64,000 nt of DNA from Brachionus plicatilis (Eukaryota; Rotifera; Eurotatoria; Ploima; Brachionidae): NCBI GenBank assembly GCA_010279815.1, contig QEOQ01000253.1, positions 1,497,389-1,561,388 on the forward strand, read 5' to 3'. This document shows positions 45,391 through 56,516 of the stretch, in pieces. Within the stretch, counting starts at the first letter, position 1. The number at the start of each line of letters is the position of its first letter. The notes below the pieces were generated by a model. That model did not search any database and had not been told where the DNA came from. It saw nothing but the letters and a program-made list of their open reading frames with translations. The position numbers and the translations under genes were made by a program.

Positions 45391-47109
45391 CAAAAAACTT
45401 TTTTTTTTCTTTAAAAACTTTTACTTTAGTGATATTTAAAGTTCTTTTGATGCGATTTAACAAATGCTTAATATTAAAAAAATGCAAAACAGATCTTAGA
45501 TAGTTTTTTAAACTACAAATATTATCTTAAGGATCATCATATCACAAACTCAAAGTCAGAATTTATAAAAAAAAAACAAAGTTTTTCATGTTTGTAATAT
45601 TAACTTAAAATTATTTTTTATTTGAAACTGAAAAAAATATTTGAAACAACGCACTTTTTCAATGTTATTTCAACATCGGATACATTTTGTAATTCAAACA
45701 CATAAAATTAAACCAATTTTATTTTAATTTCATTTTTTTTTATAAAAATGTACTAAATTTAAATTTGAATAAATGAAGCGTTAATCAGTATTTTATTGGC
45801 AGAGACACTAGCCTGTTGATTAACCTTGAAACTAAAAAATAAAAGAAAAACAATTTATATTTGAACCATTTAATGCTTAACTAATTTTAATATTTGAAGC
45901 ACTCTGCAAAATTTTGTAATTTAAAATTAATTGAAAGCTTATTTTCATAATATTTTTTGATCATGATCGTAAATTTCAATTTGCTTTGTTATTCAAATGC
46001 GCTTTTTCTAAGTATTCGATCAAATAGATGTGCTATTGGACACGATTTTTTTTGATGCTTTTTTAAACTCAATAACATTTTATATCTGCAAAACTCCGCA
46101 AATCAAATTTAAATCTGTTAGATATTGCAAATTTTGATCATTAGCATTATTTTATCAAAATAATAAAGAAAAAATTTTCTATGAAAGCCTTTCTATTCAT
46201 TAATTCATATTATATTCATATTATATTCATATTAAATGTTTTAAGAATTCTTTTTGGAATTTTATCTTTTAATATTTAAAAATTTTTGATCTCAAATTTT
46301 ATAAAATCAAGGTGATTTTTTACGAGAAATTCAAATTTTATATCATTTTTCTGATTTGCGCAGTTTTTGACCCATGATTCAAGTTCAAAGCTGAAACATA
46401 CGATTACGCCAAACGATTTTTTCTGTACTTCACAAACGGAATAAGATAGATAAACATTAAATACATTTTTGAAAACTACGTTAAATAATAGTTCAGGAAA
46501 ATTAATGAGCAAATTCCTTTTAACTCGTAAACATAAACGTAAACGATACAAATTGTAAAATCATACGCAGATTCCAAATTCAAAAACGATTCCTAGGTCA
46601 AAAACGGTACAAATCAGTAAAACTGATAAAAATTTGAATTCCTCGTAAAAAATTGCCCTCGTATTAATTAATTTTTTTATTTTTATAAAATAAAAAATTT
46701 TGTTTTATATCCAGTTTTTGATATTCATTTTATCAGTCATAAATATTTAAATTGACAAAAATAAGAGCAAATAAATTAAAATTTTAAAAATTATTAATTA
46801 AAGATTAATTTTCAGAAATGAAAATATTAAAAATTCTAATTCCTGAATTTTTTTTAGCATCATCTAGTACTAGAACATATTTTATAGATACATTTTTTTG
46901 TTAATTTTTAATATCAAGAAAGTTAAAAATTTTTTAAATTTATATTTTATTTTGCACGAAATCAACCAAATCCTTCCATAAATAATAAAAATTTCTTCAG
47001 GATCTACGATTTGAAAATAATTGAAATTTCATTTTTTAATTTTAAAAAATAAAAAAAAATCTATTTTGAAAAAGAATGCTAAAAAAATTAATGAAATTTT
47101 TATCACAGT
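45391..47109. other. AT-rich intergenic DNA
   Basis: Only a small tandem repeat (TTCATATTATA, three units, 46203-46236) seen. Confidence 0.4.
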
Positions 47110-47195
47110 AGTTAAAAAGTCACAAGTATCGAGTCAAGTCCAAGTCCGGACTTGGACTTGAATTTAATGACTTTGACTTTTACTTGGCCGCCACA
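47110..47195. repeat. Fragment of the AAGTC-type MITE with a 26-bp perfect palindrome
   Basis: 47135-47160 is perfectly self-complementary (half-site CAAGTCCAAGTCC). The flanking TTAAAAAGTCACAAG and GACTTTTACTTGG match the ends of the CAGAGTTG family, so this looks like a short internally deleted member. Confidence 0.6.
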
Positions 47196-48009
47196 ATTTA
47201 ATTTTAATGCAAAGCTTAGAGTTGTTTTAAGTTTTTTTTATATTCAATTTTTGATGTTTTATAATTTTATATAGGAATTTGAAATTTAGAAAGAATATTT
47301 ATTAACTCAGTCTCTGTTGATGTTTTTTATTTTATGAGGTTAATTTGTTTAAAAATAGAAAAAATTAAATGATCTTCTGAATGATTTAAACTATTAAAAT
47401 AAATTGATAATTCAGAAAAAAATTATATGATAAGATTTACAATTTAGCCTGAAATAATTTTTGTAAAAACATATTTAAGAAAACAGTTTTAAAAAAACAT
47501 TGTGAAAGAGTTGAGAAACGATTTGATTTAAGCTTTTAACAGCGATTCGTATTCAATAAAGAGACCAAATAAATATTTTTGGAACTTTTTTGGATGATAC
47601 AACTTTTAAGTTGGAATATATTTTAATAAATGTCCAATTATGATCAATTGAAAAGGAAATACAAATCTTTATTTTGAAGACCAAAAGCTGAATAAAAATC
47701 TAGGCTTTTCTTGATTTTAATACTAAGGAACAAGATATTTGCATACGAGGACGGTACTTAATGGTTTTGTGAAATTCAGTTTTATTTTAAATTTTCTTTT
47801 AGAGCTTTTAAGTATTGTATACAATATTCAATCGATTTTAAGTCACAAATGTTCTCAAGGAATTAATATTTTTTTAAAAATTATTTAACTTAACCGACTA
47901 AAGTAAAGTGTTTTAAAGTATATTAAAATATAAATTCAAATTTATTTTTGATTATTTTTTGTATTGAAGGTATTTGGAAAATTCTAAAATATTGCTTTCA
48001 AATAAACAG
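47196..48009. other. AT-rich intergenic DNA
   Basis: No feature recognised. Confidence 0.4.
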
Positions 48010-48143
48010 CTTCAAGCGACATCGAAAATGACACCGCTACCCATTCTGACTACTTAAATAACAGCGCAGCTATGGAACAATTAATAGCATCCTTGAAAAT
48101 GGTACTGACCAAACTGTTCAATCGAGTATTCTTTGACAATTGA
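48010..48143 (+). other. Orphan coding-like exon
   Basis: After an acceptor-like AAATAAACAG the plus strand reads SSDIENDTATHSDYLNNSAA then MEQLIASLKMVLTKLFNRVF and FDN to a TGA at 48141-48143. Composition and codon use resemble real coding DNA and differ from the flanks. No upstream exon found and no homolog recognised; may be the last exon of an unknown gene or a transposon ORF1 scrap. Confidence 0.35.
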
Positions 48144-49114
48144 CTTAAGCACCAAAACCCTGAACTTTCTATAGTGACCTAAAATGTTCTAAGCTAATTA
48201 AAAGAACAAATTTTTAGAGGAAAACAATTGATTTAGACTATTTTAAATTATTTTTAATCAAACAAAATTACAGCTAAGAAAAACTTAATTTATAAATTAT
48301 GTTTAGATCATCATCACGACAAATTATTTGTTTTTGTAAATGCTGACGAGGCAGTTTTAACACTATTGAGTAAGAGAATTTCATAAATTGAAAAAAATTC
48401 TCTTACTTTTAAAATTCAACTCAGTAAATAAATGTTTTACTGAAAGACGGCTCATTATTATTCTAGTCACTAAAATAAAATAAAATTAAAACTAAAATTA
48501 AAACAATTTGTAAAGAAAATTTTGCTGAATCGAAAAATTTCTCAAATTATTTTTTTGAAGATAACATTTCAATAAAAATAATGATTAAATTAGCTCCATT
48601 TTTTAAGTGAGTTTTTAAATTTAAGAGAAGCATTTTTCTTTTGCCTCATTACCTTTTAATACCAAACAGCTAGTGACGTTGCACTTTTTGAAAACATAAC
48701 TGAACCATTCCAATTTTGCTGTTGCTATGAAATCTAAATTTTTTTAAAAAAATTTTCCACAATTTTTCCTTTAACTTTAGCCTTAGATTATAAAGATTTT
48801 ACAAGATAAAAAAATCACCAAAATTAGAACATTAAATAATTTTAAAATGTAAGGTGTTGTTTAAAAATTTATTTGACTCGAATTCATTCGAAAATTAAAA
48901 AAAATAATCTAATTTTTGCATGTACTAACAAAATATAAAACAAATTCTAGCAATATTTCTACCAATTTTAACTTCATAAAATTATCTTATACAAAATAAA
49001 AATGCTTAACTAAAAGCTCGTTTTAACTTTCCACACCATGTTATATAAAATATTCTTTTTTTCATTTTTAAACAAAATTTTAATAAAATTTATTTCTTTT
49101 TTAAGCTTTTAGAA
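48144..49114. other. Upstream region of mitoferrin
   Basis: AT-rich; a 13-bp-arm hairpin (AGTAAGAGAATTT, 48369-48381, with 48395-48407). TTTTTTAAGCTTTTAG immediately before AAATGG at 49115 looks like a 3' splice site, so a 5' UTR exon or a trans-spliced leader is possible. Confidence 0.4.
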
Positions 49115-50128
49115 ATGGAAGAAGATGAGTACGAGTCACTGCCACCAAACGCCTCATCAGTAGATCACATGATGGCGGGCGCAGCTGCCGGCATCATGGA
49201 ACACTGCATCATATATCCGGTTGACGTGGTCAAAACTCGTATGCAATGCCTTAAGCCAGACCCGAACGCCAGGTACAGCGGCATTGTTGATGCTCTGGTA
49301 AAAATAGTGCGTAATGAGGGAGTATTTAGACCAGTTCGTGGAATGGGCGTAGTGGCCTTCGGAGCCGGACCAGCTCATGCGCTTTACTTTTCCTGCTATG
49401 AATTTATAAAAAATAACTTTAGTGGCTCTGTCAAAGCCGGAGAAAACTCAAAGGTGAACTTTGTGGCGGGTCTTTTTGCCACATTGCTGCACGATGCAGT
49501 CATGGTGCCGTCCGATACGATCAAGCAAAGGCTGCAAATGTACAACAGTCCTTATAAAGGAATTGTGGACTGTGTAGTGCGGACAACACGGCGCGAAGGC
49601 TTCAGGGCCTTTTACAAAAGTTACTTTACTCAATTAAGTATGAACATACCTTTCCAGACAACCCATCTTGTCACTTATGACTTTCTTCAAACTCATTTAA
49701 ACCGCAAGCGCGAGTACAACCCAATGTCGCATTGTGTTTCAGGCGCAATCGCCGGAGCACTAGCGGCCGCCGTCACAACCCCCCTAGATGTGTGCAAGAC
49801 TCTGATAAACACTCAAGAGTGCTGCAATCCGGACGAATTGTGCAAAACAGTCAAATCAAGCAGTGCCAACTCCAACTTTCCGAACAAATTGAACTTTTCA
49901 GCGGTAAATGCAGCTTTTGTGAGAAATACGTCGACAACCACGCCAGGTGTGACTGCCTCGGGCCTACGCGATGCTGTTTTTATCATCTACAGACAAAATG
50001 GAGTCCAGGGCTTCTTCAAAGGCATGTTGCCAAGAACTTTGTTCCAAATCCCGGGTACTGCAGTCTCATGGTCAGTCTATGAATATTTCAAGTTTTATCT
50101 GAATAAAAAAAATCGGATCAATGATTGA
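49115..50128 (+). CDS. Mitoferrin, mitochondrial iron importer (SLC25A28/37 family), 337 aa
   Basis: Single exon, complete. Three mitochondrial-carrier repeats with signatures PVDVVKTRMQ (35-44), PSDTIKQRLQ (132-141) and PLDVCKTLINTQE (223-235); the last, with its C, is the mitoferrin version. RGMGVVAFGAGPAHALYFSC (75-94) matches the conserved mitoferrin helix-2 segment, as does NIPFQTTHLVTYDFLQ (177-192). The protein carries ferrous iron across the inner membrane for haem and Fe-S cluster synthesis. An insertion of about 35 residues (CNPDELCK...) in the third matrix loop is where mitoferrins vary. A splice-acceptor-like TTTTAG lies 2 nt before the ATG. AATAAA at 50270. Much higher GC than its surroundings, as for other conserved genes here. 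Confidence 0.95.
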   Translation: MEEDEYESLPPNASSVDHMMAGAAAGIMEHCIIYPVDVVKTRMQCLKPDPNARYSGIVDALVKIVRNEGVFRPVRGMGVVAFGAGPAHALYFSCYEFIKNNFSGSVKAGENSKVNFVAGLFATLLHDAVMVPSDTIKQRLQMYNSPYKGIVDCVVRTTRREGFRAFYKSYFTQLSMNIPFQTTHLVTYDFLQTHLNRKREYNPMSHCVSGAIAGALAAAVTTPLDVCKTLINTQECCNPDELCKTVKSSSANSNFPNKLNFSAVNAAFVRNTSTTTPGVTASGLRDAVFIIYRQNGVQGFFKGMLPRTLFQIPGTAVSWSVYEYFKFYLNKKNRIND

Positions 50129-50269
50129 TCTATCAATTTGGGAAGACTTGATCAATGGGATGTTGACAGTTTTGGCAGTTTACTTTAGGGTAATTCAAAT
50201 TATCAAAGCTTATCACAACAATGTCTATTTATTGTTTTTTTTTTAGAAACTCGAATGCAAATTGTTATT

Positions 50270-50275
50270 AATAAA
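50270..50275 (+). terminator. Poly(A) signal AATAAA of mitoferrin
   Basis: TTAATAAAGAAAAATAAG, 142 nt after the stop. Confidence 0.5.
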
Positions 50276-50768
50276 GAAAAATAAGACCAAATGGAAAATT
50301 ATTTTTTTATAAGATTTACTTCTTTTTTTTTTTTAATTGTTTATGTTGTTATTCGCTCTAATTATAAAGCATATATGATCCGTTCTTTTTTTCATCCATT
50401 AAATAAATTTTAATGCTTAAAAATAAAAGTTTAGTAATTTTTATCTTTGCTAAAAAATAAAATTAAAGAAAAAAATTTAAATTTAAATTTTCAATCTTTT
50501 TCTCCTTTAGATAAACTCGATTACCCGCAAATTATTTAAATGGCTTACTCTATTTGTATCACAAAATGAATAAAGAATTTTTATTTTATAAAAATGATCT
50601 ATGTTTTTTTTTAATTAAGTCAAAAAAAAAATTATTTTCAAAATTATTTTTAGTTACTTAAAACCAACCCTATGCTCAAGCTTTTCCAACGAGCTTCTTG
50701 TTAATTATTTTTTTTATATAAAGGAAAAAAATTAGAATTATCTATTTAATCTATTTAATCGTCTAAGT
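50276..50768. other. AT-rich spacer
   Basis: No feature recognised. Confidence 0.4.
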
Positions 50769-51100
50769 GAAGTTCAGATCATTTTTTTTGATCAAAACGA
50801 TCTTTTAAAATTTTAAAACTTAATTAATCTAATGAATTTTAAAAATTTTAAAAAATAAACACTATGTATTGCTAGACATGTTATGTCCAATAATGGCCCA
50901 TTATCAAATTAACATCAAAATGATTGACGTCATATTTACTAAACAAAAAAAATCAATAATTTAAATGATTCGGATCAAGTTAATTCAGAAATTCAAATTC
51001 AGAAATGTATATCATTCATTCAAACTAAAATAATTAAATTTTTCCTCTTAAACAAATTATAAATTTTAAAGCATCAAATTTTTTTGTCTTAAGAAGTTTT
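50769..51100 (+). repeat. Dispersed repeat, copy 2
   Basis: Same-orientation match to 10566-10890 over about 330 bp (GATCAAAACGATC, CTAGACATGTTATGTCCAAT, CCATTATCAAATTAACATCA, CATTCAAACTAAAATAATT). No ORF. Confidence 0.75.
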
Positions 51101-53893
51101 AATTATAAGCAGTTAAACATTTTAAACCTATTAAAATTAAAAAAAAACGAATATTTTAAAATTTTATTTATGAAAATTTGATATAACATGTCAAGTAAAA
51201 GCCTAGGGAAAAAATTATTTTTTCTCTTTTGTTTATTCTCTTATTTATTTTGATCTTTTGATCTTGATCTTAAATTTCAATTTGTCATTTAATCTAGAAT
51301 TTTTTCTCTAAATCCTTGCTTTTTTATAGATATTTTTTATGTCAATGAGGTAAAAATTTTATCAACTAAAAAAAATTATTAACATTACAAATTAAATATG
51401 TAAAGTAGTTATTCTAATTTTCTGTAATATTTTAAAACAGAATAAGATGGAGGAGCATAAAAAGATTATAAATATCAATGAAGTTAATTTGGCGAAAGAT
51501 TTCTAAGATTATTTAATATTCAATATTACCATGATGCAGTATCAAAATATAATCATTTTTCCTTGCTATCGGAATTTTACCTTCTCAAAGACTTGGCCTA
51601 AAAGATATTATATAATTTTGAATTCTTTTTGCTTTTTTAAATATTGGTCAAGATTAAAAAATAAAAAGAGATTAAAATAAAAAAATGCAATTCACTTATA
51701 AAAAAACATTTGATGAAAAACGCTATTGAAAGGCCTAAATTTTCCGTAATTTTTTTTTTAAATTTAAAGTAAAAAAAAAGTTGTAAACACATAAAAATAA
51801 AAAACTCAATAAAACATCAATTTTTAAATATTTTTTTTTAAATTTAAAATGATTTTAATTTTGAATTTAAGAATAAAATAATCGTGGAACATCACTAATT
51901 ACTGACTCTTTAAAGTTTTTAGGTAATTTTTATTTCTATTCAAATTCTGAATTTTAAATTCAAAAAGACATACGATCACAAAATTTAATATAAAATCTTA
52001 TTATAATAGTCAGAACGCCTAAGTAAAGAAAAAAAATGAGTGCTCATAAAATTTTAAAGAGAAAATTTTTGCAAGTCTTGATTTTATTTGTGTTTTTTTC
52101 ATCTCACTTATTTTATTTAATTATCACTCTATTAATCTTATTAGATCTCAGTCCGCCTTACTTGTAAATATTTTTAAGGCTCTTCATTTTTTCCTCTATT
52201 ATTTTCATTGAAATAATATTTGGCTTTAAATATTCAATACAGTCGACTCTTTAACATTAAGAAAAATTATTCCAACCAAAATTCATATTCCCAGAGTTCT
52301 TTCAAATATACATCTAAAATAAATTTGATATAAAAAAAATAAAAAGTTGGCCTTATTAAATCAGGAAAAATGGCAACTCATATGATCAATTTTTGATACT
52401 CAAAATGATCAAAAAAATTTAAAACATGAAATAAATTGTTTTTATTAATAGAATTAATGTAGAAAAACATTTTTGATGGTGTGCACTCTTCGATGTAAAT
52501 TTTGTTATTGTAGAGTTCCCTTTGTATAAACATAGTCTGTTAAATCCAAAAGTGTATCCCTGAATTTTTTTTTCCTTATTCACTCATTGCAGAGCATAGG
52601 ATCATTAATCCCTGCATTAATTCTGATAAATAGAAATAAAAAAGAAATAAAACTTTATTTTATATTTTAACCTTGGTTTGATTATTTGACAATCCAACTT
52701 TGATCATAAACTTCAAATTATCAAAAAAATGTATATTATTCATTTTTGAAACTAGCCAGACATTTATTTTTATTAATTTCTTTCGACAATTTGGAATTGA
52801 TTATCAATTTTTTATTCTCAATATGATCAGATCAAGTTTAAAATATGAAATAAATTGTAATTATTTTGTAAATATTTAATAGAATTAGTGCAAAGGCACA
52901 TCAAAAGGTAAAGTCTACAAAATTTTTAAAATGTTATCCACTTAAAATAGCACCATTCTAATGATCCGTACTCTGCAATGTCACTTCTCTAAAAAATCAA
53001 TGGCAATAAATTCAATATCTGGAATATTAAAATTTCGAGCAAAATATTTAATTCTTAGCTTCGATGGGCAAAGTAAAATTTTTAAATGGGTAATTAAATT
53101 TCAACACAGATTTTTACTTTTTTATAACATTTGAAAGCTTGATCTTTAAAATTTTGAAAAATGATTTTAATTTGTAAAAAATGTATTTAAATTTAATTTT
53201 AAATTTTTAGATCAAATTTTTAAAATGAAATTTGATCAAAAATTTTGCTTTGCCTTTCTATGATTTTAAATTTTTAGCATTACTTGTGAAGAATCAGGAC
53301 TATTAAATAAATTAACGAAATATTAATAATTTAGTATAAATAGTTTTATCATGGTTTTATTGAATTATTTTAGGTATTTTTTTAAGCTTATTTGTCCCGT
53401 TAAAAGTGAAAAAGAATTATAAAAGAAATAAAACAAAGCTTTAGAGTTAAGTTTCTTTTGTTAAAATAATTAAAAATAAATATTTGAAAATTTTTTGATC
53501 AACTTGAATTAATAAAAATTTTTTGACTTCGCGAATTAGTTAATGTTTATAATAATAATGAATAATAACAAATTATTATAAATTAGCATCACATTATACT
53601 CATTTATGGCGATTCAATAGGAAATTCTCAATCTTTATCTGAATCTTTTTTCACTGTGTTAAACATAATTAAATCTCTTGAGAAATGATGTAAAAAAGTT
53701 TTTCAGACAATTTTGAACTTCCCAAGGATCACGGCTCTTAAATTATTATTTAAATAAAAAAAATTTCTAATATAAAATTTTTTAATTTTTTGATTTTTAT
53801 TTTTATTTAATATGAAGGAGCTTTAAATCGGCAGAGATAAACAAATAAATATAAAAAAAATCATAAATTTTTTTGGTATTTGGAAATAACGAA
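51101..53893. other. AT-rich intergenic DNA
   Basis: No gene or RNA recognised. The phrase TTTGATCATAAACTTCAA occurs at 52698 and also at 30367, and related forms at 45960, hinting at more decayed repeats. Confidence 0.4.
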
Positions 53894-54139
53894 ATATCGT
53901 TTCTTATCGAACACTGGTTTTCAAAATGTTATAAAGATATGGCAAGCTTTTTTTCTATTTTACATTTTTTAGAAATAATTGCGTAATTAAATTTCAAATT
54001 TAACATGCTTAAGTATTGAGTTTAAAATAAACAACGTTATTTCAAAATTTCAAAAAATTTAAATAGAAAAAAAATTTTCCATTGTCGTTTTAGTCGAAAA
54101 TGACCATTTTGAAAACCAGTGTTCGATAAGAAACGATAT
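53894..54139. mobile_element. 246-bp inverted-repeat element with perfect 35-bp arms
   Basis: Arms 53894-53928 and 54105-54139 are exact reverse complements (outer half ATATCGTTTCTTATCGAACA). Beyond them the similarity continues weakly (TATTTGGAAATAACGAA against TATTTGCTAGATTTTTACGA). The interior is AT-rich without an ORF. Perfect arms suggest a recent insertion or conversion. Confidence 0.8.
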
Positions 54140-55513
54140 GTCGTAAAAATCTAGCAAATACTTTTTTACTAGCAATCTCATTTTTTTTCAAATTCTTACT
54201 ATTTAAAAATCAAATGTATTAATATTTTAGCTGAAAAAAAAATTCCCACGTTTATTTAAATGAAAGGAATAATTTTGCCATGCCTATTACATGCGTAACT
54301 TATTTCAAAAAAATTTAAAAATTAGACCAAAAAAATCTGAGACTTATTTATTTTTATAGAAATTTACTTCAAAATTAAAAATTTATCATATTATTAGCTC
54401 CATGTTTAAATATTGAACAATTTATGAAAGAAAGAAAAAATATTGAGATAATTTTTATTTTCTTTTATATATAATTTTAACTTCGTCCAGAGGAAAAACA
54501 AATTAATTTAAAAAAATTAACAGTTTTATCAGAACTAATTTTATTTTAATCAAAGCTTTAACTTTAAAATATCTAAAAAGAAAAGTCAAGTTTAATCGAA
54601 AAAATTATTTTAATTTTTATTTAATAATAGTACCAAATATAATTTTCACAGTATTAGTCTTAAAACTATCGTAAATTATTTTACAACAGTAAAAGGATTT
54701 TAACTAGAACTTTCAGCAACTATTTCAATCATATTTTATAACTGATTAAAGAAATTCAATATACCATCTGGCTACAATTGTATCGATTTTTAGCGGCGTT
54801 CTTTTATACATTCTTTTTTTTCCGGGTAGCTTTGAAAATTTAACTAATTCTGAAATTTGCAATTTAATTAAATTTATTAATTAGATTCATTTTTGCCGAA
54901 AGTAAATTTAACCTAATAAATAATGAAGTTTTTAAATTATTTTTTTAAGATAATGAGATTTTTTTTTTAAATAAAAAAAAAATTTAATTCCTTCAAATTC
55001 AACTTAAAAACCAAAATCTACTGTTAGTAATTGTCATTTAATAGCCATTTTTATTAAATTAAAGTCTTTTTGAAATTGAAATTTTAGAAATATAAATTGT
55101 TTGAAATATTTAATAAAATATTTTACATTCAAAAAATTTTTTTTTTCACTGTGTTTATTTCTAGTTTGATTTGCTAAATTTTAATTTTTTGTTGAACTTT
55201 ATATTTTGAGAACGAGTCAAAAGTATATTTTTCTATTCTAAGTAAAACCAGCATTTCATAGTTCCATTTCCACGATATTCATATTCAATTTATAAAATAA
55301 TTAAAAAATTAATAAAATTTTTCAACTAACCCTAAATACCTAACATCTAATAATAACTATTCCAAATTATTAAAATAATGGAATTTAAAAAAAAACCATG
55401 CAAAAATAACCATTTGACCCGCTTCAGCCTTTAACTAAATACCAAAATAAAAAGAAAAGCAGTTTAATTCCAGCTTATTTGTCAAAAAAATTTTTCTTTA
55501 AAAAAAAACCAAA
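54140..55513. other. AT-rich intergenic DNA
   Basis: No feature recognised; includes the expected promoter of the downstream plus-strand gene. Confidence 0.4.
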
Positions 55514-56481
55514 ATGATGATGAATCGGTAAAAAAAAATACATATAATAACTAGAAATTTTAACCTAATTTTTTTAGACCAGTTACGGGTCCACCAGTTC
55601 CAGTTGTGACCACTAGTAGAAAACCAAATGCTTTTGAAAAAGGTTACAAAGGCTTGGGTCTCGCCACCTTCTTAGCTGTTTTGTACCTGCTTTTAACTCT
55701 CGCATTTACAGCGATCGAGGTAGCTCGCATATTCACAGGCTCTCTCAATCGAAATAGATTTTTTTCTTATATGCTCTATCCGGGAAACGTTTATTTTCCG
55801 CCTAATTTTCAGCTCGATTCCGGAATTAATATTGAAAGACAACACCACTATTTATGGCCATGGTCGCATCCTTCTCTCCTCATTACTTTTCCAGTAATTT
55901 AATTTGAAATTTTTCTATTTATCAAACATTTATTTCAAGATGTTAATTGCTACTTTATTTGGATTTTCGGCTGCAAAAAGAGCAACTTATTCAATGGTAC
56001 ATGCAATTTTGCCATGGAAAAAAAACATCTATCTAATCAATTTTTTTAAAGATTTATTTATTTTTTGCAATTAGTTTATTCATATTTGCAGTGACACCAT
56101 TTTTAATTGGATATTACAGCTCAATTATAAATCTTCACAATAATGGAATCACTGATTTTGCATTCAATGTGAGAAAAAAATTCAAAGATTTTAATTTAAA
56201 CTTTTCAAAAAATTTTTTTTAAGACTTTTGCTAGCACAGATCGAGCTTTGAGCATTGTTATGCTGATTCTGGTGCTAATTCTATTTTTTGTGTCCCTTAT
56301 TTCTTTCATCTATTCGGCATTTATTTTTGCTTGTTGTAGAAGAAAAGGTGGTGCTTATCTAAATTTACCTAGACGTCATCCTTACGTGCCATTAGTAAGA
56401 CTTAAAAATTAAATTAAACATATTTTATTTTGGAAAAAATATTTTAAGGTCACTATGAATGGAGCAGTGGCCTCGATATAA
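55514..56481 (+). CDS. Four-transmembrane protein, six exons, 235 aa
   Basis: Exons 55514-55527, 55578-55893, 55940-55996, 56052-56168, 56224-56394 and 56449-56481 join in phase with short GT-AG introns (46-55 nt). The tiny first exon (MMMN plus two bases) supplies the start. Membrane segments: LATFLAVLYLLLTLAFTAIE, then HPSLLITFPV continuing MLIATLFGFSAA, IYLFFAISLFIFAVTPFLIG, and IVMLILVLILFFVSLISFIY. The N-terminus is Pro-rich and cytosolic; a longer loop after TM1 holds NVYFPPNFQLDS; the C-terminus after CCRRKGG is short and basic, with a YVPLV end. The topology suits a tetraspan family (MARVEL, MS4A or CD20-like), but no diagnostic motif is visible. It converges on the next gene with 35 bp between stops. 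Gene model good; function unknown. Confidence 0.75.
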
Positions 56482-56516
56482 ATTTTTACAATAGTCTATT
56501 TTTAAATAAAAATTTA

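Noticed and set aside
49157..50082. Open frames overlapping mitoferrin on either strand
   Set aside because: Shadows of the mitoferrin coding sequence.
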